NCBI RefSeq assembly: GCF_016745425.1
Contig: NZ_JAERVK010000015.1
Coordinates: forward strand, 46,582-110,581
Reading direction: 5' to 3'
DNA: 64,000 nucleotides
Source of the DNA: Candidatus Methylomicrobium oryzae
GTDB taxonomy: Bacteria; Pseudomonadota; Gammaproteobacteria; Methylococcales; Methylomonadaceae
The notes beneath the pieces were generated by a model, which saw nothing but the letters and a program-made list of their open reading frames with translations, searched no databases and was not told the DNA's origin. Shown in pieces: positions 36,216 through 45,161 of the stretch. Position numbers and translations under genes: made by a program. Position 1 is the stretch's first letter, and every line of letters begins with the position of its first letter.

Positions 36216-36420
36216 TTCGAGCTGAGCGTAAGCCTTCGGTCAATTGGGTTATGAAACACTGGCTCGAGTTCTACTCGTTGACTTTTTAATTTGGCTTGGT
36301 ATTCCTACTCGGCCTGCTCCTCTTTCCTGCTATAAAGTTCGTCGGTAGATATCCCCTTCGGTGATGCTGCGGTTAGAGTAACGCTTCCAAAAGAAGTCTT
36401 CATTATTAATAAGTCAACTT

Positions 36421-38028
36421 CTAGGTTGAGTCAGAGAATTGTTGGGCGATTTGATAAAAATCGGCTTCATTGCCTAAAAAAGCTGCAACAATGTCAGGAT
36501 CAAAGTGGATGCCGCTCCCTTCTATAATTAGAGATTTAGCTTGTTCATGCGAAAAAGGTTCTTTATAAACGCGCCGGCAAGTAAGAGCATCATAAACATC
36601 AACCAGAGCCAAAATGCGTGCGGCAAGCGGTATCGATTCGCCCTGCAGACCATAAGGGTAACCACTGCCATTCCATTTTTCATGATGACAATATGCGATA
36701 TCCATACCGCATCGGATAAAACTTTGCGAAGGGTATTTTTCATAAAGTACACGCAGGGTATCGCCGCCAATCAGCGCATGTGTTTTCATGATCTCAAATT
36801 CATCGGGCGTTAATTTACCCGGCTTCTTCAGAATAGCATCGGGTATACCGACTTTGCCGATATCGTGTAAAGGTGACGAACGAACTAAATCTTGAGTAAA
36901 TTTCGGCGTAATGAGATCACGATATCTATCAGTGTTCTCCAAGTAACAGCAAATCAACGCACAATATTTTTTCAGGCGAAGCAGATGCGCTCCGGTTTCT
37001 GGGTCTCGATATTCGGACAATTTGGCCAGCGCGGTGATAATGGCATCCTGCGCTTCGTCATGGGCTTCACGATGCCAATAGCTTTGCAGCGCGGTGGCTG
37101 TAACATCAGCCATACCGGCTAAAGCATCCAGCACATCGTTTGTTAATTCAATTTCAGAGCCGGCTAAATTTAACAGCCCCAGGATGCCTTGTTTGCTAAG
37201 TAAGGGGATGGACAGCAACGGTTCGCCTCGAAACAGTGAGCGATCAAAAGTACTGATTGCCTGAATAACATCATTATTGCGCCACCAAGGTTGCTTACTG
37301 CTCAATAGACAGGCAATGATGCCTTCAGGACAGTTTTTCCCCTGAAATACCGGCCAACTGGCATTAGGCGGATAATGGCAGGCAAATTGGTCATCCAGCT
37401 TGGGGCTGAGCCATAAAGTAATATCCTGCACAGAGGTCAATTCAACAACATTGCCAGCAAGAGCTTCAGCTATTTCCGAAGAATGGCTTACTTGGGTCAT
37501 GCGTGTGGCATAACGGTATTGCAATTGTAATGAACGGGTTTTTTGCTCGACCAATGCTTCAAGGTGATGGTTAAATTGGCAGAGCTGCTGATTGGCTTCA
37601 CGCAACTGGTCTTGTAGCAACTGCTCTGAAACTCGCAGTCGATATTGTTCCAAACCGTCTCTTAAAGTTTCAATCAATATTTCCTTTGGACAGGGTTTAT
37701 TGAGAAAGCGAGAAATATGAGCGTTATGCAAGGCCTTCACCGCCACATCAAGCTCGGCACGCCCCGTGAGCATGATGAGCACGGTCTGTGGATAAAGCCG
37801 ATTAACCGCACTGAGAAACGCGATACCATCCATGCCCGGCATATTGAAATCTGACACGACTACCGCGAATGGACCTAGTGATGCCAAAAGTTCCAAGGCA
37901 GCGTCACCGCTTTCGGCAAAGCTAAGAGCAAATTCACGCCGTAATTGACGTTTTATCCCTTCCAATAGCAGTGATTCATCATCAACAAACAGGATTTTCC
38001 GGCTGATATCGAAGGTTGAGTTAATCAT
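36421..38028 (-). CDS. Response regulator with GAF and HD-GYP: cyclic-di-GMP phosphodiesterase
   Basis: 535 residues from the ATG at 38028 (MINSTFDISRKILFVDDES); a longer frame to 38160 would overlap the upstream gene by 52 bp. Receiver: FVDDES, Asp in VVVSDFNMPG, LTGRAEL, LNKPCP. A coiled coil and a GAF-like domain (about 170-310) follow, then HD-GYP: SEYRDPETGAHLLRLKKY, HDIGKVGIPDAILKKPGKL, YCHHEKWNGSGYPYGLQG, DVYDAL. The HD and GYP signatures are intact, so it should hydrolyse c-di-GMP when phosphorylated. It is the last gene of a three-gene signalling unit with the kinase at 39342. Confidence 0.9.
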   Translation of the reverse strand: MINSTFDISRKILFVDDESLLLEGIKRQLRREFALSFAESGDAALELLASLGPFAVVVSDFNMPGMDGIAFLSAVNRLYPQTVLIMLTGRAELDVAVKALHNAHISRFLNKPCPKEILIETLRDGLEQYRLRVSEQLLQDQLREANQQLCQFNHHLEALVEQKTRSLQLQYRYATRMTQVSHSSEIAEALAGNVVELTSVQDITLWLSPKLDDQFACHYPPNASWPVFQGKNCPEGIIACLLSSKQPWWRNNDVIQAISTFDRSLFRGEPLLSIPLLSKQGILGLLNLAGSEIELTNDVLDALAGMADVTATALQSYWHREAHDEAQDAIITALAKLSEYRDPETGAHLLRLKKYCALICCYLENTDRYRDLITPKFTQDLVRSSPLHDIGKVGIPDAILKKPGKLTPDEFEIMKTHALIGGDTLRVLYEKYPSQSFIRCGMDIAYCHHEKWNGSGYPYGLQGESIPLAARILALVDVYDALTCRRVYKEPFSHEQAKSLIIEGSGIHFDPDIVAAFLGNEADFYQIAQQFSDST

Positions 38029-38108
38029 CAGAATGTCAGAGTTCGCCTTATTCGTAGGCTTGGCTAAATAAAGGAATTTCTCGGAGAGGATATTGCTATC
38101 GGCAGCAC

Positions 38109-39335
38109 TCAATGAGGCTGATATGATTGGTTTAACGCTTTCGCTGCCAGCGACTGCCAATCGGGGAGTCGCTCAAGTTTGTTGATACGCTGTAGATATT
38201 CAGTATCTAGATCGATTTCGAATAAGCGAGCATAATCGTCCTGTAAAGGAGGCTTCGATAAGCTGGCGGCGACATGAACAGCGGTCAGCGCATTCATACC
38301 ATTGTAATCTGTCTCGTTAGGATTTTTTTGTAGCAGAATTGCTTCAATAATACGGGGCGGAATTTTCCATATACTTAAAACATAAGCCGCAGCTTCACAA
38401 CGATTGAAGCCGAAGACCTCTGCTTCCAGCTCAGCGACGGGAGTTTGAAAGTTTTTAACATGCTCCAGCAAAGACTCAAACTTATCCCCACTATGCGACA
38501 TGAAAATCAATAAGCCCAGATTATGTAACAGTCCACTTAAATAGGCTTGATCGGGACGGTCATCCGACTGTTGTTCGGCTAGTGCGATCAATCGGGCCAG
38601 ACAAGAGACCTGCATCGCATCCAGCCAAAGATATTCCATATGATGTTCCAAGCGGGGATTACTGATTGGAAATGCACTTTTGACGTGGACGGACAATATC
38701 AAGCTGTGGAGTTGTTTAAGTCCAATCAGATTAATAGCCTCGGTTAGGCTAGAGATCTTACGGTTCAGACCAAAATAAGGGGAATTAACCAGCTGCAGCA
38801 ACTTTGCCGACAAAACCATGTCGCGAGAAAAAATCTCGGCAATGTCACGATTACTCGTGTTTTCGTTGGCAATGGCAGCATTCAACTCGTGATAGATTTT
38901 GGGCAAACTGGGCAATTGACTAATATCGCCGATGCCGGAGATAAGGCGCGGATTGCTAACACAGGCTTGAATCTTAAATACCTGGGCAATCACCTCGCGC
39001 AACATTTCCGCGCTGCAGGGTTTACTAAGATATTGATGGGCAACTTCCAGACCGCTTTTCAGTGTGGCTTCGTCGGCATGGCCACTGAGAACGATACGGA
39101 TCGCCGCTGGATAGCGCTCCCTGACTTGTTTTAAGAGCTTGTCTCCGCACATCTCCGGCATCATCATATCGGTGACGATCAGATCAATGGGCTGTTTGGC
39201 CATCCATTCCAATGCTTGTTGGCCGTTATTTGCAAAAAATAATTGCCATTGTTCGCGGTAAGGGCGGAGCTGGCGCTGAATGCCGCTAATCACGTTTTCA
39301 TCATCATCGACAAAGAGGATATTTTTTTTATTCAT
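38109..39335 (-). CDS. Response regulator with HDOD output domain
   Basis: 408 residues. Receiver: FVDDDEN, Asp in IVTDMMMPE, VLSGHADEATLKSG, LSKPC. The HDOD domain (about residues 145-340) has LPSLPKIYHELNAAI, SRDMVLSAKLLQLVNSPYFG and SSLTEAINLIGLKQL. HDOD domains are catalytically weak relatives of HD enzymes that gather signalling proteins and influence c-di-GMP or motility. The start is 7 bp after the kinase stop, so translation is coupled. Confidence 0.9.
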   Translation of the reverse strand: MNKKNILFVDDDENVISGIQRQLRPYREQWQLFFANNGQQALEWMAKQPIDLIVTDMMMPEMCGDKLLKQVRERYPAAIRIVLSGHADEATLKSGLEVAHQYLSKPCSAEMLREVIAQVFKIQACVSNPRLISGIGDISQLPSLPKIYHELNAAIANENTSNRDIAEIFSRDMVLSAKLLQLVNSPYFGLNRKISSLTEAINLIGLKQLHSLILSVHVKSAFPISNPRLEHHMEYLWLDAMQVSCLARLIALAEQQSDDRPDQAYLSGLLHNLGLLIFMSHSGDKFESLLEHVKNFQTPVAELEAEVFGFNRCEAAAYVLSIWKIPPRIIEAILLQKNPNETDYNGMNALTAVHVAASLSKPPLQDDYARLFEIDLDTEYLQRINKLERLPDWQSLAAKALNQSYQPH

Positions 39336-39341
39336 GACATT

Positions 39342-40784
39342 TTATGTCGACTCTTTAGAGGCAAGAGGTAATTGAATGTGAAAAGTAGTGCCGATACCCA
39401 CCTCTGATTCAAAAAACAGCCGGCCATGGTGTTTTTCCACCACAATGTTGTGAGCAAGGCTTAACCCCTGGCCCGTGCCTTTACCGACCGGCTTGGTCGT
39501 AAAAAAAAGATTGAACACTTTTTCTTGAATGTCCTTCGGGATGCCCGCACCGTTGTCGGTAAACAGAATATCCACGTTATTATTATTCAGTTTGCGGGTG
39601 ACGATGCGAATAAGCCCCCTGCCCGCTTTTTTCTCTTCGATCGCATGGGCAGCATTGATGATCAAATTGAGAAATACCTGATTCAGTTCACCCGCATAAC
39701 ATTCGATTGAACCCATCTCGGGATCAAAATCTGTTTCGACATCAGCAACATATTTATAGCTGTTGCGACTTAGCGTTAACGCATCGTTAAGCGCCTCAGG
39801 CAAATTAATCAGCTGCTTGGTTTGGCTAGCCTCGACATGAGAAAAACTTTTCATGGCTTTCACGATTTCCGCAACCCGTTCAACTCCTTCCAATGCCTGT
39901 TCGATTGCTTTAGGACTATCTTCCAGAATAAACTGGAGATCATGACGTTCAATCAATTGATCCAGTTTAATCTTCAAAGACTCATCCGCCAAGACATCAA
40001 GATTCCTTTGAAATGCAATGATCTCGTTAAAGTTATCGTATAAAGCCGAGAGATTGTCGCCGATATATTGAATCGGGGTATTGATTTCATGTGCCACACC
40101 AGACGCTAACTGGCCGATTGCTTCTAGTTTTTGGGCCTGACTTAGCTGGGCCTGTAAAACTTTAGTTTCACTGATGTCATCGACCATGCCGGTAAAAAAC
40201 AACTCGTCTTCCATCTCAAGGAGGCTGACCTGTAGCAAGGCGGGGAAAATTTCGCCATTTTTACGTTGCGCTTCCACTTCACGACGCTTGCCAATAATGA
40301 CCGCCTTCTGCGTATCAAAAAAACGACGGATATATCCGTCATGTTGTTCAGCGATAACCGCAGGCATTAAGCGATTTATCTTACAGCCTATGACTTCACT
40401 GGGGCTGTAACCGAAAATGCGTTCCGCTGATCGATTAAAGCTAATTATCGTACCGGTTTTGTCAATGGTGATAATGGCACTGGCCACAGTATCCAGAATC
40501 GTGTTGAGTTGAACAGTACGTTGCTCCAAACTCTCCATCTTTTGCTTGAGCCACATGCTGATTTTGCCAGTGAAAACGCCCAAAAAAGCCAGAATCAACG
40601 CTACAGCCCCCCACATCGATAAATCATCATGCCCGTCATAAAGTGCGAGAATGTGATTCCATGAGATAGATTGATTGCTGTACCAAAGCTTGAATACTCC
40701 AGTTGTAACGGGAAATAACAGAACAAAAAATGCGGAAAAAAGAATTGAAAAGCGGTAAGGATGACGCAGCAAAAAATTGATCAT
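39342..40784 (-). CDS. PAS histidine kinase with FixL-like PAS residues
   Basis: 480 residues. Two membrane helices (about 10-35 and 58-75) are followed by PAS (about 95-215). This PAS has IITIDKTGTIISFNRSAERI, then QHDGYIRRF and IIGKRREVEAQRKNG. These correspond to the FixL segment that carries the heme-ligand His (HD-Y), the Arg six residues on, and the Arg about 20 residues on, so heme binding is possible but not shown. The kinase part has QLASGVAHEINTPIQYIGDN (phospho-His), LNLIINAAHAIEEK, FTDNGAGIP and GKGTGQGLSLAHN. It is probably the input kinase for the two downstream receivers. Confidence 0.9.
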   Translation of the reverse strand: MINFLLRHPYRFSILFSAFFVLLFPVTTGVFKLWYSNQSISWNHILALYDGHDDLSMWGAVALILAFLGVFTGKISMWLKQKMESLEQRTVQLNTILDTVASAIITIDKTGTIISFNRSAERIFGYSPSEVIGCKINRLMPAVIAEQHDGYIRRFFDTQKAVIIGKRREVEAQRKNGEIFPALLQVSLLEMEDELFFTGMVDDISETKVLQAQLSQAQKLEAIGQLASGVAHEINTPIQYIGDNLSALYDNFNEIIAFQRNLDVLADESLKIKLDQLIERHDLQFILEDSPKAIEQALEGVERVAEIVKAMKSFSHVEASQTKQLINLPEALNDALTLSRNSYKYVADVETDFDPEMGSIECYAGELNQVFLNLIINAAHAIEEKKAGRGLIRIVTRKLNNNNVDILFTDNGAGIPKDIQEKVFNLFFTTKPVGKGTGQGLSLAHNIVVEKHHGRLFFESEVGIGTTFHIQLPLASKEST

Positions 40785-40899
40785 AAAAAATTAAGTATAA
40801 AAATTAATAGCTGGCAGATTTTGGCAAATAACACTCTGAACCACAGCAAGCAACGCCATATCCGGGAGTTTGCCGCCAGCTTTCTGTTCGCTCCTTCGA

Positions 40900-41133
40900 T
40901 TACCGTGGCCCAGCTTCACCAGCCTTATTACCCCTATTTGAAGCTTTACCCCGAGACTTGCGGCCACCATCCTCACCCTTTTCAATGCATTGCTTAATAA
41001 ATAAGTCTAGCTCTTGTTTGGCGACTTCCTTACAGCTAAAAGGACCAAAATCACCTTCCCGGGCTTTAAAAAACCACTCTGTTTTTCCTGTTTTAAGATT
41101 ACGTTGAATATAAATTCTTGCTGCTTTGAACAT
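40900..41133 (-). CDS. Small basic protein, DUF6316-like
   Basis: 77 residues from the ATG at 41133; a longer frame to 41247 is possible. The core KTGKTEWFFKAREGDFGPFSCKE and the helix VAKQELDLFIKQCIEKGEDG resemble a small conserved family in gammaproteobacteria (DUF6316). The tail is Lys/Arg/Gly-rich and may bind nucleic acid. There is no signal peptide. It stands alone between the kinase gene and a gap. Confidence 0.6.
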   Translation of the reverse strand: MFKAARIYIQRNLKTGKTEWFFKAREGDFGPFSCKEVAKQELDLFIKQCIEKGEDGGRKSRGKASNRGNKAGEAGPR

Positions 41134-41715
41134 TTTGAGCCCGTTACTGAAAATGCTGTTAACCTTAATAATAGCAAGGAGTTTCTGCTTTTCTAGAAAA
41201 CATAATAGGGCTTTACAGTAGGAACGTCTCAGGTTGTTGGTCAACATTGACTACTTGACAATTCTTTCAATAAATTAGCATCGAATATTACTTGGCTGTT
41301 TTTGTAATTAATTGATTATAATGAGGGTTTGGAGGATTGAAAGAGTAATTCTATGGCGACTCCTAGTACAAATTCCGAATCAACTTCAGCGGGTCCAGTG
41401 AATGCCGTTCATAACTGTTCTGCTTTCTCAAAGACATTTTCCGCAGTGTCGCGTCCGTCAATTTCTTACAATGTAACCATAAGGAATTGGATTCCATCAA
41501 AGATGAGTAAAATCCAAGCCACGTAGCAGCCCCTCGAGGTTTCTTCGTTCCAAGCTTATTTTTTGTATTTCTATAGCCCGCTTCATTTTCGATATTACTC
41601 AGCCATAGATGCCGAATTAGATTTGCAGTCATTAAAAATAATGGGGCATGGCTAGAACAGGGGTCTATTTCTGATCATTTTGAGGAGGGCCAAAGTCTCT
41701 GAAAAGGCCTGAGTC
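41134..41715. other. 582-bp gap with no well-supported gene
   Basis: A minus-strand frame at 41363-41632 (89 codons) and a shorter plus-strand one at 41353 overlap each other. Neither has a clear ribosome site nor a recognisable motif. The region is AT-rich around 41250-41340. Confidence 0.4.
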
Positions 41716-42696
41716 ATGCAACCTCATAGTAAATTGCCTTGGTTGAAGAATACGCCATTGCCGCGGAATTTCTGCCTGATGATTTTGTTTGGGGGCTTGA
41801 GTATTGGATGCCCGAGTGGCGCCAGCTTCCTGACTCCGGGTGATTACCGGTTTGAATTGACAAAAAGCGGCCGGACCCGAACCTATTGGGTTCATGTGCC
41901 TCCCCAAGCTATATCCGGACCTTTGCCCCTGGTGATCAACCTGCATGGCGGGGGTGGCAACGCCCGGCAACATCGTCGAAGTTCCGGCATGGATGAGGCA
42001 GCCGACCGAGACGGGTATATTGCCGTTTATCCCAACGGCACCGGACGGTGGACCAATCATCTTCTGACCTGGAATGCGGGTGATTGCTGCGGCTATGCGC
42101 AAAATCAAGGCATTGACGACGTCGGTTTCATTTCTGCCCTGATTGACGATATCGAACGTCGGGCCGCCATCGATTTCAAACGCATTTATATTGTAGGCCA
42201 TTCCAATGGCGGCATGATGGCTCATCGCTTGGGTGATGAACTACCGGAGCGCATCGCCGCTATTGCCTCGGTTGCCGGAGCGCATATGCCTTTTAATAGG
42301 AAGGGGCGATCGGTTCCCGTCCTGCAACTCCATAGCGTGGACGATCCGCGCGCCCTCTATGAGGGAAGCCTGGGCCCGCCTTTTCCGTTGACGGGCATGC
42401 GGGTGATGCATTCATCGGTTCAGGCCACTGTCTCGGCCTGGATACAACGGAACGGTTGTGATTCGATAGCCTCCGAGAAGGAACTCAAGAAATGGCACCA
42501 ACATACGGCCCAACTGTGGGTTTATGGAAACTGCCGAAATGGCGCAGAAGTGGCGCTTTGGAAACTATCGGGGGCCGGCCATGGCTGGCCTGGGGCAGAA
42601 CCAAAGATGGAAGTATTGCTGGGGCCAGCGACAAAGGTAATCGATGCCAATACCGAAGTCTGGCGTTTCTTCTCGCGGTTTTCTCTCTCCCGGTAA
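41716..42696 (+). CDS. PHB-depolymerase/LpqC-like esterase
   Basis: 326 residues with an N-terminal export signal ending near SIGC, which could be a lipobox. The alpha/beta-hydrolase fold is clear: INLHGGGGNARQHRRSSGMD (oxyanion region), AVYPNGTGRW, a Cys pair in WNAGDCCGYA, and the nucleophile elbow VGHSNGGMMAHRL. A late Asp (SVDDPR) and His (GAGHGWPGA) complete the triad. Family members split short polyesters or feruloyl and similar esters outside the inner membrane. Substrate not determinable. Confidence 0.88.
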   Translation: MQPHSKLPWLKNTPLPRNFCLMILFGGLSIGCPSGASFLTPGDYRFELTKSGRTRTYWVHVPPQAISGPLPLVINLHGGGGNARQHRRSSGMDEAADRDGYIAVYPNGTGRWTNHLLTWNAGDCCGYAQNQGIDDVGFISALIDDIERRAAIDFKRIYIVGHSNGGMMAHRLGDELPERIAAIASVAGAHMPFNRKGRSVPVLQLHSVDDPRALYEGSLGPPFPLTGMRVMHSSVQATVSAWIQRNGCDSIASEKELKKWHQHTAQLWVYGNCRNGAEVALWKLSGAGHGWPGAEPKMEVLLGPATKVIDANTEVWRFFSRFSLSR

Positions 42697-42780
42697 GAAA
42701 ACCGAGGAACAGCCGCCGTTGCCAGATACGGGGATGCTCAAGCATATGAGTAACTAAGCTATTTAGAAGCCATGGAACGA

Positions 42781-42882
42781 TCATAGCTCAATGCCTTTGG
42801 TTCCAACTAAGAACAGGGTAATCAACTGAATCAATAGAAACAGCAACCCCAGCACCAGTAATAATTTTTTTACGTCTTTCAT
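42781..42882 (-). CDS. 33-aa single-helix membrane protein
   Basis: ATG at 42882 preceded by GTGAGG. The peptide starts MKDVKKLLLVLGLLFLLIQ and ends KGIEL: a positively charged N-terminus, one hydrophobic helix of about 22 residues and a short tail. Its size, ribosome site and clean membrane helix make it a likely real small protein. Function unknown. Confidence 0.6.
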   Translation of the reverse strand: MKDVKKLLLVLGLLFLLIQLITLFLVGTKGIEL

Positions 42883-42994
42883 AACCTCACGCCCTTCTGA
42901 TCTTAATGAAGACTGGTGTAAAAAATTGTTATCTGTCTGCTCACTCTAAAAAGCATACATCGAAGAAAACGCGATGGAAGTGAAAAGATTGCTT

Positions 42995-44107
42995 TCACCT
43001 GTCTGTTTTCACGGCTTTGAAAAACTCGATCATCGCTTTATTCTTACCCGGCCATTCGGGATGCGGGCCGCTGCCTTCGCAATACCAGGTTTGCACGCCG
43101 TTTTTACAGCCGCTGTAAGCCACGCAACCTTCCGCGTCTTGGACGGGAACGGTATTGGGTAAAGGTTGGCCGATTTTCAGATCTTTGGCTTTTTGTTCAA
43201 GTTCGTGCCGGTAATAGCTTTCCCAGCGCATGGGCTTGCCGGACAAGGATTTACGGTCCTCCAGGTTGTACTTTTTGGTGGCGCATTGATTGCAGTTCGC
43301 CCACCATTCAATCGCTTCTTTTCCATAATTCGGGAACAGCTTGTCGCGGCGACTGTGCATCATCATGACGGGTATGGGCTTTACACAATTGCGGTCGGTC
43401 AGATCATCCCCGCGAAGGCCCACCGCGCTGGGGGCGATGGCGGCGGGGATATGCTTGGTACCGTTGAAAAAGGCGATAGCCATCGTGGTTGTGCCCCCGT
43501 CGGAGTGTCCGGTCAGAAAAATCCTCTTGCTGTCGATGCACCATTTTGCTTCAACCGCTTTGGGTATTTGGGCCAGACGCACAGCCTCTTCAGGCGATAA
43601 CCTGCGGTGGTCCGCATACGCGATAATAAAACCTGCCGCCGTAGCTTCCCGAGTCAAATGGGTAAATGCTTCGGTTTCTTCCCGATCCCTGCCGGCCGGC
43701 GCATACACCACCAGTAAAGGATGGGCGACGGTATCTTTATAATTGGTCGGTGTCCTGACTGAAAAACGAATGCCGTCATCCGTTTCTTCCTCGTCGCTGG
43801 CACCGGCCGGGCCCGGTTTCGAGCCAAGTTGACAGCCTGCCGCAGCGAGGCGATCCATATAGTCTGCGGCCGCCGGGATCACGTCTTCCTTGGCCGCTTC
43901 AACAGTCCCTTCGTCAACGGAAAAGTAGGTTTTGCTCGCCCCGGTAAAACCCGCCATGAACAGACCGGCAGCCAACACGAAAGTCATCAGAGGGTCCGGC
44001 TGTTTGCCGCGCAACCGCAGCCATTCGGGTTTGAACAAACCCACCAACAAAACCACGGGCGCTGAAATAATCAATACTCTAAAAAAGAACAGGAGGAGCG
44101 TGCTCAT
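42995..44107 (-). CDS. Membrane-anchored PHB-depolymerase-like esterase
   Basis: 370 residues. Two N-terminal membrane helices (about 5-22 and 40-58) anchor a periplasmic alpha/beta hydrolase: HPLLVVYAPAGRDREET, IAYADHRRLSPEEA, nucleophile elbow LTGHSDGGTTTMA, an MMHSRRDKLFP acid region, and a final His in GSGPHPEWPG. Paired cysteines (CNQCA, CVAYSGCKNG) suggest disulfides. Substrate unknown. It is the third gene of the unit EthD, AhpD-like, esterase, divergent from the LysR regulator. Confidence 0.85.
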   Translation of the reverse strand: MSTLLLFFFRVLIISAPVVLLVGLFKPEWLRLRGKQPDPLMTFVLAAGLFMAGFTGASKTYFSVDEGTVEAAKEDVIPAAADYMDRLAAAGCQLGSKPGPAGASDEEETDDGIRFSVRTPTNYKDTVAHPLLVVYAPAGRDREETEAFTHLTREATAAGFIIAYADHRRLSPEEAVRLAQIPKAVEAKWCIDSKRIFLTGHSDGGTTTMAIAFFNGTKHIPAAIAPSAVGLRGDDLTDRNCVKPIPVMMMHSRRDKLFPNYGKEAIEWWANCNQCATKKYNLEDRKSLSGKPMRWESYYRHELEQKAKDLKIGQPLPNTVPVQDAEGCVAYSGCKNGVQTWYCEGSGPHPEWPGKNKAMIEFFKAVKTDR

Positions 44108-44147
44108 CGGCTTTACCTCGTCGCTTGACTACAGTCAAACGAAACAA

Positions 44148-44678
44148 TTAATGAAGAAGGCCGACCTGTACCGGCCTGGCCACAGGCAACAGCGTGGGAG
44201 AGTCGGCTATGGCTTTATCGATGCCAATCCCTATGGCCAGCCGATTCATGCAGTTGACGACCGCGCACAGGCAAATCGCGTCAAGAAAGCGGCGTTCGTC
44301 CCAGCCTGCCTCAAAAATGGCCTTAACATCCGCCTGAGAGATCAATTGCGGGGTTAATGTCAGTTTTTTTACAAAATGCAGGATCGGCTTTAATTTCGTT
44401 TCCACATTCGCCCTGTCGATGTCGGCTTTTAGTTGGTCGAAGACGACCGCTTCAACCTCTAATTGCATGGCTGAACGCTTATGCGCCTGATAGCAGAACG
44501 CCGACTGGTTGAGCCCCGAGATGTAGGTCATCAGAAGTTCACCCATCCCGCCGTCTTGCGGCGAAAAACTGGCCTTGACGTTTTCCAACAGCTTCCACAA
44601 CAGGATGCCGCTTCGGGGATATTGGGACAATAAATTGGCCAGCGTGGCCATTTCCGGACTTGAAGGCAGGTAAGACAT
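44148..44678 (-). CDS. Carboxymuconolactone decarboxylase/AhpD-like protein
   Basis: 176 residues, all-helical. The motif SAFCYQAHKRSAMQ resembles the AhpD-type peroxidatic site, but one cysteine of the usual CxxC is missing (C-x3-H only), so disulfide-type peroxidase chemistry is doubtful. ALCLCAVVNCMNRLA-like helices near the end are typical of the family. It lies 32 bp after the EthD gene. Confidence 0.82.
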   Translation of the reverse strand: MSYLPSSPEMATLANLLSQYPRSGILLWKLLENVKASFSPQDGGMGELLMTYISGLNQSAFCYQAHKRSAMQLEVEAVVFDQLKADIDRANVETKLKPILHFVKKLTLTPQLISQADVKAIFEAGWDERRFLDAICLCAVVNCMNRLAIGIGIDKAIADSPTLLPVARPVQVGLLH

Positions 44679-44710
44679 AAGAATCCTTGGAACTATCCAC
44701 GGTAGTCCGC

Positions 44711-45037
44711 TTAAAAAATGAAGGTTTCGACTTCCGCAATCAGGAACAAAGGGGCGCCCCCGCTCGAGATTTCGACCGCATGCGCCGCCGTTTCTTGACC
44801 TCCGGGTGAACTCAGGCAGTCTTCCAACGCCTTCATGGAAGGGAAATACACTTCCGCGATCCGATGATAAGGCGCCTGCTCCCGTCCCGGTGCCGAGGCA
44901 ATCAAGTTGGCGTCAAAACGGATTTTTCCGGCCAATTTTTCGACCGCCATCGGCACGTGTTCCTGTGCATAGCGGCGTTCGAACACGGCCACATCGGCTG
45001 GGGTGGGATACATGACTATTAATTTTGCAGCGTTCAT
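44711..45037 (-). CDS. EthD-family small dimeric alpha/beta-barrel protein
   Basis: 108 residues; the start at 45037 has AGGAGAGG. The pattern KLIVMYPTPADVAVFERRYAQEHVPM, then YHRIAEVYFPSMKALEDCLSSP is the EthD/ferredoxin-like fold (ligand or ring-cleavage proteins such as those for ether or methylketone breakdown). It is the first gene of the operon controlled, by position, by the LysR regulator. Confidence 0.85.
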   Translation of the reverse strand: MNAAKLIVMYPTPADVAVFERRYAQEHVPMAVEKLAGKIRFDANLIASAPGREQAPYHRIAEVYFPSMKALEDCLSSPGGQETAAHAVEISSGGAPLFLIAEVETFIF

Positions 45038-45090
45038 CGCCTCTCCTTTCATAGCATTTGTTTATGATGGCGGCCATGATAGGTTGGAAA

Positions 45091-45103
45091 TACAAGGCTT
45101 GTA
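45091..45103. promoter_or_regulatory. LysR-type operator candidate TACAAGGCTTGTA
   Basis: A palindrome with the T-N11-A form expected for LysR regulators, in the 124-bp divergent region between EthD and the LysR gene, 54 bp from the EthD start and 59 bp from the LysR start. Confidence 0.55.
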
Positions 45104-45161
45104 AAATACAAACTGTCTATGAAAGAATAGGTTTTAACTATACTGATCTGAGCGAGCACTT

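Noticed and set aside
41363-41632. 89-codon minus-strand frame
   Set aside because: No recognisable motif, no clear ribosome site; kept only as a note in the gap entry.
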